NCBI RefSeq assembly: GCF_000281955.1
Contig: NZ_AKKF01000136.1
Span: 1-42,875, forward strand
Direction: 5' to 3'
Source: Caulobacter sp. AP07
GTDB lineage: Bacteria > Pseudomonadota > Alphaproteobacteria > Caulobacterales > Caulobacteraceae
DNA length: 42,875 bases
In this document: positions 17,491 through 26,481 of the stretch, one piece after another
How positions within the stretch are numbered: position 1 is the stretch's first letter
Layout: each line of letters begins with the position of its first letter
Notes under the pieces: model-generated
What the model was told of the DNA's origin: nothing
Databases searched by the model: none
The model's input: the letters and a program-made list of their open reading frames with translations, nothing else
Program-made: the position numbers and the translations under genes

Positions 17491-18201
17491 TCAGCCGCCG
17501 AGAAACAATTCCCGCGACGGACACAGATCCGAAATCCGGCACACCTCGCACTTGGGCTTGCGCGCCACGCACACATACCGCCCGTGAAGGATCAGCCAGT
17601 GGTGCGCCCGGGTCTTGTAGCGGTCCGGCACGATCCGCATCAGGTCGTCCTCGACCGCGTCGGGCGTCTTGCCGGCCGACAGCTTCAGCCGGTGCGCGAC
17701 GCGGAACACGTGGGTGTCGACGGCGATGGCCGGTTCGATGTCCAGCTCGTTGAGCACGACGCTGGCGGTCTTGCGGCCGACGCCGGGCAGGCTTTCCAGC
17801 GCCGCGCGGTTCAGCGGCACCTCGCCGCCGTGGCGATCCATCAGGATGCGGGCCGAGGCGATGACGTTCTTGGCCTTGGTGCGGTAGAGGCCGATCGAGG
17901 CGATGTAGCGCGTCAGCTCGTCCTCCCCCAGCTCCAGCATCTTGGCCGGGCTGTCGGCGATCTGGAACAGCGGGCCGGTGGACTTGTTGACCTGGACGTC
18001 GGTGGCCTGGGCCGACAGGGCGACGGCGGTCACCAGGGTGTAGGGGTTGGAATAGTTCAGCTCGGTCTTGGGGTGGTCCTCCAGGCTCTCGAAGCGCGAG
18101 AACAGCACCTCGACCCGCTCGCGCTCGGCGGGCGAGACGCGCTTGGCGGCTTTCGGAGCGGCGGGACGTTTCTTGAGCTTGGGGGGAGCGGGCTTGGCCA
18201 T
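17491..18201 (-). CDS. nth: Endonuclease III
   Basis: 236 residues from the ATG at 18201, with a basic Lys/Pro/Ala-rich tail of about 22 residues before the conserved core. The helix-hairpin-helix is LESLPGVGRKTASVVL with catalytic Lys144; the catalytic aspartate is Asp162 in VDTHVFRVAHRL. The 4Fe-4S cluster ligands are Cys211, Cys218, Cys221 and Cys227 in the usual C-X6-C-X2-C-X5-C spacing. The enzyme removes oxidised pyrimidines and cleaves the abasic site in base-excision repair. The gene diverges from the DUF2244 gene. Further in-frame sequence upstream is antisense to DUF2244 and is rejected. Confidence 0.97.
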   Translation of the reverse strand: MAKPAPPKLKKRPAAPKAAKRVSPAERERVEVLFSRFESLEDHPKTELNYSNPYTLVTAVALSAQATDVQVNKSTGPLFQIADSPAKMLELGEDELTRYIASIGLYRTKAKNVIASARILMDRHGGEVPLNRAALESLPGVGRKTASVVLNELDIEPAIAVDTHVFRVAHRLKLSAGKTPDAVEDDLMRIVPDRYKTRAHHWLILHGRYVCVARKPKCEVCRISDLCPSRELFLGG

Positions 18202-18282
18202 GGGCGGCGACCATGCCGTGATGCGCCCGTTCCGCCAAGCCGGAGCCTCGCCAAGCGGGGGGCGCGGCATTAAATCAGGACG

Positions 18283-18759
18283 ATGGCCGCGCCGCTGTAC
18301 ATGGACGCCGTGATCAAGCCCAACCGGTCGATGAACCGGCGGGGGCTCTACGTGCTGCTCGGCGTGCTGGTCGCCTGCAACCTGATGGTGGCGACCTTCC
18401 TGTTGGTGGTGGGCGCGCCGCCGGTGCTGCCGTTCCTGGGCCTGGACATCCTGGCCATGGGCCTGGCCCTGCGCGCCAGCTTCCGGGCCTCCGAGCGGGC
18501 CGAGCATGTGCGGGTCACGGCCGAGGCGGTGACCGTCAGCCGCGAGGACGAGAAGGGCGCGCGCCTGGTCTGGACCTCGCCCACCGCCTTCACCCGGGTC
18601 GGGATCGACCAGCCGGGCGAGCACGAGACGCGGGTGCGGCTGATGATGTCGCGCCGGCGCCTGACCCTGGGCCGGGCCCTCAGCCCGCCGGAGCGGTTGG
18701 ATTTCGCCCGGGCGCTGGAGCGGGCGATCCTGCGGGCCCGGGCCGAGCGGACCTCCTGA
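18283..18759 (+). CDS. DUF2244 membrane protein
   Basis: 158 residues. It opens with LYMDAVIKPNRSMNRRG, typical of DUF2244. Two adjacent membrane helices follow (about residues 20-40 and 45-65), then a soluble region with VTVSREDEKGARLVWTSP and RVRLMMSRRRLTLGRAL. The end, SPPERLDFARALERAIL, is the usual family C-terminus. DUF2244 proteins are small inner-membrane proteins of unknown role in alphaproteobacteria, commonly next to nth, which fits here. It diverges from nth with about 80 bases between the starts. Confidence 0.87.
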   Translation: MAAPLYMDAVIKPNRSMNRRGLYVLLGVLVACNLMVATFLLVVGAPPVLPFLGLDILAMGLALRASFRASERAEHVRVTAEAVTVSREDEKGARLVWTSPTAFTRVGIDQPGEHETRVRLMMSRRRLTLGRALSPPERLDFARALERAILRARAERTS

Positions 18760-18811
18760 AAGGCGCAAGAACCGGGCGGACGCGGCGGCCCGTCCGCACT
18801 ATCTTTCCCCC

Positions 18812-19696
18812 ATGGCCCTCGATGTTTCCCCCTCGCAAGCCTTCGCCCACCTGACCGAACAGTCGGCGGACTACGACCGCATGGCCAAGGCCCTGGCCTG
18901 GCTGGCCGATCGCTGGCAGGAGCGCCCGTCCCTGGACGAGGCCGCCGAGGCCGTCGGCCTGTCGCCGTTCCACTTCCAGCGGGTGTTCAGCCGCTGGGCC
19001 GGGGTCAGCCCCAAGACCTTCGTCGCCGCCATCGCTCATGCCGAGGCGCGGCGGTCGCTGGAGGAGGGGGCCAGCGTGCTCGACGCGGCCTATGACGCCG
19101 GCCTGTCGGGCCCCTCGCGCCTGCACGACCTGTTCATCGCCCAGGAGGCCGTCACCCCCGGCGAGGTGCGCCGGCGGGGCGAGGGCATCAACCTCGCCTG
19201 GGGCTGGGCCCCGACCCCCTACGGCAAGGGCCTGTTCGTCATGGCCCCGCGCGGGCTGGCGGGCCTGGCCTTCTCCGACGGCGACGACGAAGCCACCTTC
19301 GACGACATGCACCGGCGGTTTCCCGCCGCCGACTGGCGCCGCGACGACGCGGCGGCGGCCCGCATGGCGATCCACGCCTTCGCCGGCGGCGACCAGCCCC
19401 TACCGGTGGTGCTGATCGGCTCGCCGTTCAACGTCCAGGTCTGGAAGGCCCTGCTGCGCATCCCGCCGGGACGGACCAGCACCTATGGCGAGATCGCCGG
19501 CTGGGCCGGCAAGCCACGCGCCTACCAGGCCACCGGCGGCGCGATCGGCGCCAACCCGATCTCGCTGCTGATCCCCTGCCACCGGGCGATCGCCAAGGAC
19601 GGCCGGTTGACGGGCTATCACTGGGGGTTGGGGCGGAAAGCGGCGATGCTGGGCATGGAGGCGGTGGGAGCTTCCGAGCGAGGCCTGACGCTTTAG
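18812..19696 (+). CDS. AraC-type HTH fused to O6-methylguanine-DNA methyltransferase
   Basis: 294 residues. Residues 25-120 are an AraC/Ada-type double helix-turn-helix (LDEAAEAVGLSPFHFQRVFS and later FDAGLSGPSRLH-like DAGLSGPSRLHDLF). The C-terminal domain (about 205-290) is the methyltransferase: FNVQVWKALLRIPPG, TSTYGEIA, AIGANPISLLIPCHR with acceptor Cys256, and GYHWGLGRKAAML. It repairs O6-alkylguanine by irreversible transfer to the cysteine. It lacks the N-terminal zinc domain that senses phosphotriesters in Ada, so it is a short, probably non-sensing form of the Ada family. It converges on hslU across a repeat element. Confidence 0.9.
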   Translation: MALDVSPSQAFAHLTEQSADYDRMAKALAWLADRWQERPSLDEAAEAVGLSPFHFQRVFSRWAGVSPKTFVAAIAHAEARRSLEEGASVLDAAYDAGLSGPSRLHDLFIAQEAVTPGEVRRRGEGINLAWGWAPTPYGKGLFVMAPRGLAGLAFSDGDDEATFDDMHRRFPAADWRRDDAAAARMAIHAFAGGDQPLPVVLIGSPFNVQVWKALLRIPPGRTSTYGEIAGWAGKPRAYQATGGAIGANPISLLIPCHRAIAKDGRLTGYHWGLGRKAAMLGMEAVGASERGLTL

Positions 19697-19811
19697 GTCC
19701 TCCCCCCGTGGGGGAGGCGGCCCGAATGGGCCGGAGGGGGGAGTGATCCCACCTCACCCATTATCCCCCCACCGATCGCTTCGCGATCGCCTCCCCCACA
19801 GGGGGAGGACC
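19696..19811. repeat. Composite inverted repeat between ada-like gene and hslU
   Basis: A 23-base arm at 19696-19718 and one at 19789-19811 are reverse complements with a single mismatch. Inside lie GGCCCGAATGGGCC and a CGATCGC-TTC-GCGATCG hairpin (19773-19789). The G/C-tract units resemble the cluster at 17390-17490. The left end overlaps the stop codon of the Ada-like gene by one base and the right end is 6 bases before the hslU stop. It probably acts as a bidirectional terminator as well as being a dispersed repeat. Confidence 0.8.
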
Positions 19812-19817
19812 TGAAAT

Positions 19818-21113
19818 CTACAGAATAAACCGGCTGAGGTCGGCGTTGGCCGCCAGGGTCCCGATGCGCATCTGCACATAGGCCGCGTCCACCGTCACCG
19901 TCTCGCCGGAGCGGTCGGCCGCCGTGAAGCTGATCTCCTCGACCACCTTTTCCAGGATGGTCTGCAGCCGCCGCGCGCCGATGTTCTCGACCGAGGCGTT
20001 GACCGCCACCGCCGCGTCGGCCACGGCGTCGATGGCCTCCTCGGTGAACACCAGAGTTACGCCTTCGGTCAGCAACAGGGCCTGGTGCTGGCGGATCAGG
20101 TTGGCTTCCGGCTCGGTGAGGATGCGGCGCAGGTCGTCGCGGGTCAGGCCCTTCAGCTCGACGCGGATCGGCAGGCGGCCCTGCAGCTCGGGCAGCAGGT
20201 CACTGGGCTTGGCCACATGGAAGGCGCCCGAGGCGATGAACAGGATGTGGTCGGTCTTCACCGGCCCGTACTTGGTCGAAACCGTCGTGCCCTCGATCAG
20301 CGGCAGCAGGTCGCGCTGCACGCCTTCGCGCGACACGTCGGCCCCGCCGCGCTGGCTGGAGGAAGCGACCTTGTCGATCTCGTCGAGGAAGACGATGCCG
20401 TCGTTCTCGGCCAGCTCCAGGGCCTCTTGCGTCAGGGCCTCCTGGTCGAGCAGCTTGTCGCTCTCCTCGGCGATCAGCGGGGCCCAGGCGCCGGTGACGG
20501 TGGTCTTGTGGGTCTTGGTGCGGCCGCCGCCCAGCGACTTCATCATCTCCGACAGGTTCAGCACCGAGGCGCCCGGCTGGCCGGGGATCTCGAACATGCC
20601 GCCGCCGCCGGTGTCGGCCAGCTGCAACTCCACTTCCTTGTCGTCCAGTTCGCCGGCCCGCAGCTTCTTGCGGAAGCTGTCGCGGGCGGCGGTGGCGCCG
20701 GGGCCGGTCAGGGCGTCGAGGATGCGCTCCTCGGCCGCCGCCTCGGCCTTGGCCCTGACCCCGGCCCGGCGCCGGTCGCGGACCATGCTCAGGGCGCTCT
20801 CGACCAGGTCGCGGACGATCTGGTCGACGTCGCGGCCGACATAGCCGACCTCGGTGAACTTGGTGGCTTCCACCTTGAGGAACGGGGCCTGGGCCAGTCT
20901 GGCCAGCCGGCGGGCGATCTCGGTCTTGCCGACGCCGGTGGGGCCGATCAGCAGGATGTTCTTGGGCATGACCTCGTCGCGCAGGTCGGCCGGCACGCGG
21001 CGCCGCCGCCAGCGGTTGCGCAGGGCGACGGCGACGGCCTTCTTCGCGTCGGTGTGGCCGACGATGTAGCGGTCGAGCTCGGAGACGATTTCGCGGGGGG
21101 AGAATTCGGTCAT
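19818..21113 (-). CDS. hslU: ATP-dependent protease ATPase subunit HslU
   Basis: 431 residues from [19 protein letters not shown]. Walker A is GPTGVGKT (residues 57-64) and Walker B lies in [10 protein letters not shown]. The variable I domain follows Walker A, and the end [12 protein letters not shown] is the C-terminal tail that docks into HslV. HslU unfolds substrates for the HslV peptidase. Its ATG overlaps the stop of the upstream NTF2-like gene (ATGA) and no Shine-Dalgarno is visible in the 15 bases before it, so translation probably depends on coupling to that gene. An in-frame upstream extension is antisense-like and is rejected. Confidence 0.97.
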   Translation of the reverse strand: MTEFSPREIVSELDRYIVGHTDAKKAVAVALRNRWRRRRVPADLRDEVMPKNILLIGPTGVGKTEIARRLARLAQAPFLKVEATKFTEVGYVGRDVDQIVRDLVESALSMVRDRRRAGVRAKAEAAAEERILDALTGPGATAARDSFRKKLRAGELDDKEVELQLADTGGGGMFEIPGQPGASVLNLSEMMKSLGGGRTKTHKTTVTGAWAPLIAEESDKLLDQEALTQEALELAENDGIVFLDEIDKVASSSQRGGADVSREGVQRDLLPLIEGTTVSTKYGPVKTDHILFIASGAFHVAKPSDLLPELQGRLPIRVELKGLTRDDLRRILTEPEANLIRQHQALLLTEGVTLVFTEEAIDAVADAAVAVNASVENIGARRLQTILEKVVEEISFTAADRSGETVTVDAAYVQMRIGTLAANADLSRFIL

Positions 21114-21946
21114 GGGTCGGTGTTCAGGGTCTCGAAAATCAGGCGCCAGCCGTCGGGTCGCCTCTGCCAGACATGCATATAGTGCGCGGAGACCGCTTTT
21201 GGATCGTCGGCGCGCCAAACGGCCTCGCCATGGATCCAGACCAAGTCGCCGGCCGCCGAAACGCCGCCGCCCCTGGGCGTGAGCGCCATCAGCGCGGGAC
21301 GGGCGACGCGGCGACCGACCAGGTCATCGACCGCCAGGGCGTCGGTCCCCGCCGGACCGGTCAGCAGGGCGTCGGCGCTCAGGGCCGCGTCATAGGCCGT
21401 GGGGGCGTCGCGCCTGGCGGCGGCGGCCAGCCGGTCCTCGGCCGCGCGGGCCTGGGCGAAACCGGCCGCCGCCGAACCGGCGCCCTTGGCGGACAGCCTG
21501 CCCTGCGTCGCCGGCGTTTCGGGACCCGGAGCCCTCGAAGCGTCGGCCTCGGCGCCGCCGTCATAGACCCATTTCCAGGGCCCGCCCGCGCCCTTGCGCC
21601 AGATGGTGGCGTAGTAGCCGCCCCGCTTGCCGTCGATCGCCCAGGGCCCGACCGACAGGCCCAGGTCGCCGGAGCGAGCGATCACCACCCGCTGCGGCCA
21701 CCATTCGAGCCTCGGCGTCTTGCTGGACGGCCGCTTTTCGTAGAGCGCCTTGGCGTTCACTGGCCCGGGCCGGAAGACGATGGCGTCGTCGGCCATGTGC
21801 TTGAGGAAGGAATCCCGGATTCCCAGCGCCAGACCGTCGGCGGCGAAGGCGCGCTCGGCGGCCTCGACCGACGCGGCGGACGGCTGGGCCGCCAGGGCCG
21901 GGGTCGCGAGACCGGCGAGGACGAGAGCGGCGAGCAGCGAACGCAT
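21110..21946 (-). CDS. Secreted protein with two NTF2/SnoaL-like domains
   Basis: 278 residues from [19 protein letters not shown], a clear signal peptide cleaved after ALA. Two related NTF2/DUF4440-like domains are readable. The first (about 25-130) has the long helix [41 protein letters not shown] and WKWVYDGG. The second (about 155-278) has [40 protein letters not shown] and the end [20 protein letters not shown]2-like proteins often bind small ligands; no activity can be named. The gene lies between hslV and hslU in the same orientation, 68 bases after hslV and overlapping hslU by 4 bases. Confidence 0.82.
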   Translation of the reverse strand: MRSLLAALVLAGLATPALAAQPSAASVEAAERAFAADGLALGIRDSFLKHMADDAIVFRPGPVNAKALYEKRPSSKTPRLEWWPQRVVIARSGDLGLSVGPWAIDGKRGGYYATIWRKGAGGPWKWVYDGGAEADASRAPGPETPATQGRLSAKGAGSAAAGFAQARAAEDRLAAAARRDAPTAYDAALSADALLTGPAGTDALAVDDLVGRRVARPALMALTPRGGGVSAAGDLVWIHGEAVWRADDPKAVSAHYMHVWQRRPDGWRLIFETLNTDP

Positions 21947-22014
21947 GGCGGTCTCCGGGCCGAGGCTGGGCCAGCCAGTCGGACCCCAGAGCGCCAGGCG
22001 CGTCAACCGCGTCG

Positions 22015-22578
22015 CTACAGGCTCTCCACCGTCAGATTGCCGTTGGTGTAGACGCAGATCTCGGCGGCGATGGCCATGGCGCGGCGGGCGATGTCCTCGG
22101 CCGTCAGGTCTTGATCGATCAGGGCCTTGGCGGCGGCCAGGGCGTAGTTGCCGCCCGAGCCGATGGCCGCGATCGAGCCGCCGCCGGCGCTTTCGCCCGG
22201 CTCCAGGACGTCGCCCACGCCAGTCACGGTGTAGATCGACTCCGCGTCGGCCACCAGCAGCATGGCCTCCAGCCGGCGCAGGTAGCGGTCGGTGCGCCAG
22301 TCCTTGGCCAGGTCGACGCAGGCCCGGGCCAACTGGTCGGGATACTGCTCGAGCTTGGCCTCGAGCCGCTCGATCAGGGTGAAGGCGTCGGCCGTGGCGC
22401 CGGCGAAACCGGCCACCACCTTGCCGCCGGCCAAACGACGGACCTTGCGGGCGTTGCCCTTGACGACGGTTGGGCCCATGGAGACCTGTCCGTCGCCGGC
22501 GATCACGGTCTGTCCGTTCTTGCGCACCGCCAGAATGGTCGTGCCGTGCCAGTCGGGGAAGGAATTGCTGCTTTGCAT
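22015..22578 (-). CDS. hslV: ATP-dependent protease peptidase subunit HslV
   Basis: 187 residues from [16 protein letters not shown]. The N-terminal propeptide is cut before Thr13, giving the TTILAVRK catalytic start of this proteasome-beta-like Ntn hydrolase. Conserved blocks: [24 protein letters not shown] (seen from its GDGQV and KxNARKVR cores), [36 protein letters not shown] and the end [11 protein letters not shown]. HslV is the peptidase core driven by HslU. An in-frame ATG at 22632 is rejected because it lies beyond the usual start and overlaps the divergent moeB-like gene. The two divergent starts are only 41 bases apart. Confidence 0.97.
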   Translation of the reverse strand: MQSSNSFPDWHGTTILAVRKNGQTVIAGDGQVSMGPTVVKGNARKVRRLAGGKVVAGFAGATADAFTLIERLEAKLEQYPDQLARACVDLAKDWRTDRYLRRLEAMLLVADAESIYTVTGVGDVLEPGESAGGGSIAAIGSGGNYALAAAKALIDQDLTAEDIARRAMAIAAEICVYTNGNLTVESL

Positions 22579-22619
22579 GGCTTCGCATGTGGCGAGGCTT
22601 GGCGTGGAGATCAAGCGCG

Positions 22620-23360
22620 ATGGGGTTTTCACCGGCCGAAGTCGAACGCTACGCCCGCCATCTGGTGCTGCGCGAGATCGGCGGCCCGGGCCAGCAGAAG
22701 CTGAAGGCCGCCCGGGTCCTGGTGGTCGGGGCGGGGGGGCTGGGGGCGCCGGCCGCGCTCTACCTGGCCGCAGCCGGGGTCGGGACCCTGGGCCTGGTCG
22801 ACGCCGACACGGTGTCGCTGTCGAACCTGCAGCGCCAGGTGCTGTTCAACGCGGCCGATGTCGGCCGGCCCAAGGTCGAGGCGGCCGCCGAACACCTGAC
22901 CGCCCTCAACCCGCACCTGACCGTCGAGACCCATCCGGTATGGCTGGGTGAAGCCAACGCCCGGGCGGTCATCTCCCGGTATGACCTGGTGCTGGACGGC
23001 ACGGACGACTTCGCCACCCGCTTCGCCGTCAGCGACGCCTGCCTGGCCGAGGGCAAGACCCTGGTCAGCGGGGCCCTGGGCCGCTGGACCGGCCAGGTCG
23101 GGGTGTTCGCCGGCCGACCCTGCTACCGCTGCCTGGTGCCGGAAATCCCGCCCGACGCCGAGACCTGCGCCCTGGTCGGCGTGGTCGGGGCCCTGGCCGG
23201 GGTGATCGGCTCGATGATGGCCCTGGAGGCGGTGAAGGTGATCACCGGGGCCGGCGAGCCGCTCACCGGCCGCCTGTTGATCTACGACGCCCTGGCCGCC
23301 GAGACCCGCACGGTGCGGATCGGGGCGGATCCGGCGTGCCCGAGCTGCGGCGGACGTTAG
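22620..23360 (+). CDS. MoeB/ThiF/HesA-family adenylyltransferase
   Basis: 246 residues from [22 protein letters not shown]. The E1-like fold has [19 protein letters not shown], the [11 protein letters not shown] arginine finger region and the [10 protein letters not shown] loop. Zinc cysteines are Cys168/Cys171 (CYRC) and Cys240/Cys243 (CPSC); the probable sulfur-transfer cysteine is Cys183 in [11 protein letters not shown]. It adenylates the C-terminal glycine of a sulfur-carrier protein (MoaD or ThiS) for molybdopterin or thiazole synthesis. It has no rhodanese domain. I cannot tell MoeB from ThiF by sequence alone. It diverges from hslV and its stop overlaps the convergent S9 peptidase gene by 4 bases. 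Confidence 0.87.
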   Translation: MGFSPAEVERYARHLVLREIGGPGQQKLKAARVLVVGAGGLGAPAALYLAAAGVGTLGLVDADTVSLSNLQRQVLFNAADVGRPKVEAAAEHLTALNPHLTVETHPVWLGEANARAVISRYDLVLDGTDDFATRFAVSDACLAEGKTLVSGALGRWTGQVGVFAGRPCYRCLVPEIPPDAETCALVGVVGALAGVIGSMMALEAVKVITGAGEPLTGRLLIYDALAAETRTVRIGADPACPSCGGR

Positions 23361-25357
23361 GCGAACGCCTTCTCGATATGGGCGATCGTCTCGGTGAGAA
23401 TGGTCTTGGTCGTCACGCGGTCCCAGTCCCGATGGCCAACCCATTTAAGCTCGACGTACTTGACCGGGCGGCGGGCGTTCTTCAGGGCCTTGGACATCGT
23501 TTGCGATTGCTCGACCGGTACGATTCCGTCCCGATTTCCGTGGATCAGCAGGACAGGCGCCTGGATTTCTCTTGCCCGTAGCGCGGGCGAGTTGCTGGCC
23601 AGCAGCGCCTTGTCGGCGACGGGATCGCCGATAGTCTTGACCCAATATTCGTAGACCGGCGAATCCGGGCCGTCCTCGCGCCGCGCGTTGGCGACGAAGT
23701 CGTCCAGGTGGGTGACACCGGCGATGGCGACCACGGCCTTGTAGGCGGCGGGCGTCTTCACCGCCCCCATCAGGGCCGCGTAGCCACCGTAGCTGGCGCC
23801 GCAGATGGCGACGCGATTGGGATCGACCTTTCCCGTGGCCAGGACGGCGGCGAGGGCGTCCTCGACATCGTTCTGCATCTCCACGCCCCACCGTTTACGG
23901 CCCGCGTCAGCGAACGCCCGGCCATAGCCGCCTGAGCCGCGGAAGTTGACCTGAAGGACCATCCAGCCCTTGGCCGCGAAGGCCTGGATGAAGTTGTTGT
24001 AGCCATAGCTGTCGCGGGCTTCGGGACCGCCGTGGGGAAAGACCACCAGCGGACGCGGGCCGGGTAGCTCACCGACGGGCGTGGTCAGATAGGCAGGCAG
24101 GTCGAGCCCATCGCGGGCCTTGACCTTGACGATGCTCATGGGCGCCAGCCGATCTCGGAGCCAGGGTCGCGTTTCGCCCAGCGGGGTCAGGGCGCCGGTC
24201 GCCGTATCGAAGAACCAGAACGATCCAGGCTGCGTGGGGCTGGTGACCCACAGGATCAGGCGATGGTGGTCGAGGCTGGCGTCGTAGAGCACCACGTTCG
24301 CATCGTTCTTGAAGAACTTCGCCAGGCTGCGGTAGTGCGCTTTCAGGGCCGGGTCGAAGAAGGTGTAGTCGAGGCGATCCTCGGTGAACGCGGCGGCCAC
24401 CAGGTTCGAGCGCTCGTCGATGAAGACCGTGTCGATGTCCCGTCCGGCGTGGGACGCGACGATCTCGCCCATTTCCCAGCTTTTCAGATTGAAGCGCCGG
24501 ATCACGCGCGTGTCGTCGTCGTCGCGTTGGACGGACACCAGCAGCACGCCGCTCTCCGATGTGCCGCCGACCACCGCGATATCGGCGAACTTCTCCAATT
24601 CGTCGCGCCGCAGCTTTCGATACAGCTTCCAATCCGCGTCGCCCGGCGCCCGCGTGAACATCGACACCACCGTGCCGCGTCGGTTTGCGTCCAAACGGAC
24701 CATCGGCACGCCGTTCTGGGTGAACCAGCTGTAGGTGCCCTGCGCGCCACGCTCGAAGAACGCCGCTTCACCGGTGCTGGTGTTGACCTTGTAGAGGGCC
24801 AGGCAACCTTTGTTGCTGTCCCAGGCCTGCATCAGGATGTGATCCGGATCGTCGCTCAGGAAGTCGATGACGGTCGAGAGGTCGAATTCCTGCCGCATGG
24901 TCTTACTGTCCTGACCGCCGAACAGTACGGCCGATTGAGAACCGTCGAGGTTCATGGACAGCACGCGGTTCAGGGGGACCTCGAAGAACAGATCGCCGGC
25001 GCGCATGCCCGTGACCTTTCCGTCGAGATCCTTGTGGACGTTGACCCAGATCAACAGGCGCTCGTCGCTGGCCCATTCCAGGCGCTGAACGTCGTAGTCG
25101 CCGATCAGCACGACCGTGGGCGGATCGCGGGGGCGATCGGCGGGCTGTAGCAGGACGAAGGCCTTGAGCTGTTCGCCGTGCCGCTCCACCCACAAGCAGG
25201 CCAGTTGCTGGCCGTTCGGCGAGAGCGCCGCGTTGAGCAGACTGGGTGGCGCGAGAATCTCGTCCAACGAGGGCGGCGTGACGGCGGCGCTGGCTGAGCA
25301 GGCCAGAAACGAAGGCGCGACCGTCGCCCCAGCGATGAGGTGACGTCTGGAAATCAT
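23357..25357 (-). CDS. S9-family (prolyl oligopeptidase) peptidase
   Basis: A 666-residue exported serine peptidase. The N-terminus MISRRHLIAGATVAPSFLAC resembles a Tat signal (SRRHLIAG), with a cysteine that could be lipidated. Residues 30-400 are a beta-propeller with repeats such as LEWASDERLLIWVN. The C-terminal alpha/beta-hydrolase domain has the triad Ser522 in GASYGG, Asp610 in HGNRDGIVP and His642 in GHRDWD, plus FPHGGPEARDSYGY and NFRGSGGYG. It should cut short peptides in the periplasm. Base usage looks slightly less biased than its neighbours. It follows the 2-hydroxyacid dehydrogenase gene by 64 bases and converges with the moeB-like gene. Confidence 0.9.
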   Translation of the reverse strand: MISRRHLIAGATVAPSFLACSASAAVTPPSLDEILAPPSLLNAALSPNGQQLACLWVERHGEQLKAFVLLQPADRPRDPPTVVLIGDYDVQRLEWASDERLLIWVNVHKDLDGKVTGMRAGDLFFEVPLNRVLSMNLDGSQSAVLFGGQDSKTMRQEFDLSTVIDFLSDDPDHILMQAWDSNKGCLALYKVNTSTGEAAFFERGAQGTYSWFTQNGVPMVRLDANRRGTVVSMFTRAPGDADWKLYRKLRRDELEKFADIAVVGGTSESGVLLVSVQRDDDDTRVIRRFNLKSWEMGEIVASHAGRDIDTVFIDERSNLVAAAFTEDRLDYTFFDPALKAHYRSLAKFFKNDANVVLYDASLDHHRLILWVTSPTQPGSFWFFDTATGALTPLGETRPWLRDRLAPMSIVKVKARDGLDLPAYLTTPVGELPGPRPLVVFPHGGPEARDSYGYNNFIQAFAAKGWMVLQVNFRGSGGYGRAFADAGRKRWGVEMQNDVEDALAAVLATGKVDPNRVAICGASYGGYAALMGAVKTPAAYKAVVAIAGVTHLDDFVANARREDGPDSPVYEYWVKTIGDPVADKALLASNSPALRAREIQAPVLLIHGNRDGIVPVEQSQTMSKALKNARRPVKYVELKWVGHRDWDRVTTKTILTETIAHIEKAFA

Positions 25358-25421
25358 GAAAGCCCCCGGTGCAACCTTGCCGAAAGGAACGGCTTATCGC
25401 GCTCCGGTCAAGCTTGCGCCG

Positions 25422-26408
25422 TCACAGCATCGACGGGATCACCCTATCCGGCGGCCGATGCCCGTCCATGAAGGTCTTCACGTTGACGATGACCTTCTCG
25501 CCCATGTCGATGCGGCCCTCGACGGTGGCCGAGCCCATGTGGGGCAGCAGCACGACATTGGGCAGCTTCAGCAGCTTGGGATTGATGGCCGGCTCGTGCT
25601 CGTAGACGTCCAGGCCCGCCCCGGCGATCTCGCCGCGCGCCAGCATGTTGGCCAGGGCGCCCTCGTCGATCACCTCGCCGCGGGCGGTGTTGACGATGAT
25701 GCTCTGCGGCCGCAGCAGCTTCAGGCGGCGGGCCGACAGCAGGTGGTAGGTGGCCGGGGTGTGCGGGCAGTTGACCGAGATGAAGTCCATCCGGGCCAGC
25801 ATCTGGTCCAGGCTCTCCCAGTAGGTGGCCCCGACCTCCTCGGCGATGCGCGGGCTGACCGGCTTGCGGTTGTGGTAGTGCACCTGCATGCCGAAGGCCT
25901 TGGCGCGGCGGGCCACGGCCTGGCCGATGCGGCCCATGCCGATGATGCCCAGGCGCTTGCCCCACAGGCGGCGGCCCAGCATCCAGGTCGGCGACCAGCC
26001 GTGGAAGCCGCCGGCCTTGACCACCTCGGCGCCTTCGACGACCCGGCGCGAGGTGGCCATGATCAGGGTCATGGTCAGGTCGGCGGTGTCCTCGGTCAGC
26101 ACGCCGGGGGTGTTGGTGACGATGATGCCCCGGGCGTTGGCGGTGGCGACGTCGATATTGTCGACCCCGGCCCCGAAATTGGCGATCAGCTTGAGCCGGT
26201 CGCCGGATCGCGACAGAAGACGGGAATCGATCCGGTCGGTGATGGTGGGCACCAGGACGTCGCACTGGCCCATGGCCTCGGCCAGTTCATCGGCCGTCAA
26301 GGGTTTGTCGGTGACGTTGAGTTGCGTGTCGAACAGCTCGCACATCCGCGTCTCCACGGCGTCCGGGAGTTTGCGGGTGACGATGACTTTGAGCTTGCGA
26401 GCTGACAT
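25422..26408 (-). CDS. D-2-hydroxyacid dehydrogenase, glyoxylate/hydroxypyruvate reductase type
   Basis: 328 residues from MSARKLKVIVTRKLPDAVE. The NAD(P) fold has GIIGMGRIGQAVARRAKAFG, with GMGRIG at 157-162. The catalytic residues are Arg243 in NTARGEVIDE, Glu272 in DVYEHEP and His290 in LLPHMGSAT. The short segment FHGWSPTWMLGRRLWGKRLG and the overall length match the GyaR/glyoxylate reductase group. It should reduce glyoxylate or hydroxypyruvate with NAD(P)H in the cytosol. It diverges from the SH3 protein gene with 73 bases between the starts. In-frame sequence upstream of 26408 overlaps that divergent region and is not needed. Confidence 0.88.
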   Translation of the reverse strand: MSARKLKVIVTRKLPDAVETRMCELFDTQLNVTDKPLTADELAEAMGQCDVLVPTITDRIDSRLLSRSGDRLKLIANFGAGVDNIDVATANARGIIVTNTPGVLTEDTADLTMTLIMATSRRVVEGAEVVKAGGFHGWSPTWMLGRRLWGKRLGIIGMGRIGQAVARRAKAFGMQVHYHNRKPVSPRIAEEVGATYWESLDQMLARMDFISVNCPHTPATYHLLSARRLKLLRPQSIIVNTARGEVIDEGALANMLARGEIAGAGLDVYEHEPAINPKLLKLPNVVLLPHMGSATVEGRIDMGEKVIVNVKTFMDGHRPPDRVIPSML

Positions 26409-26481
26409 GAGCGGTTCGAAAAGCCTTCCCCAATTGGGCGTTTCCCAGGCGGGTGTTTGGAATCTGTAGCAAAGGGGCCGG

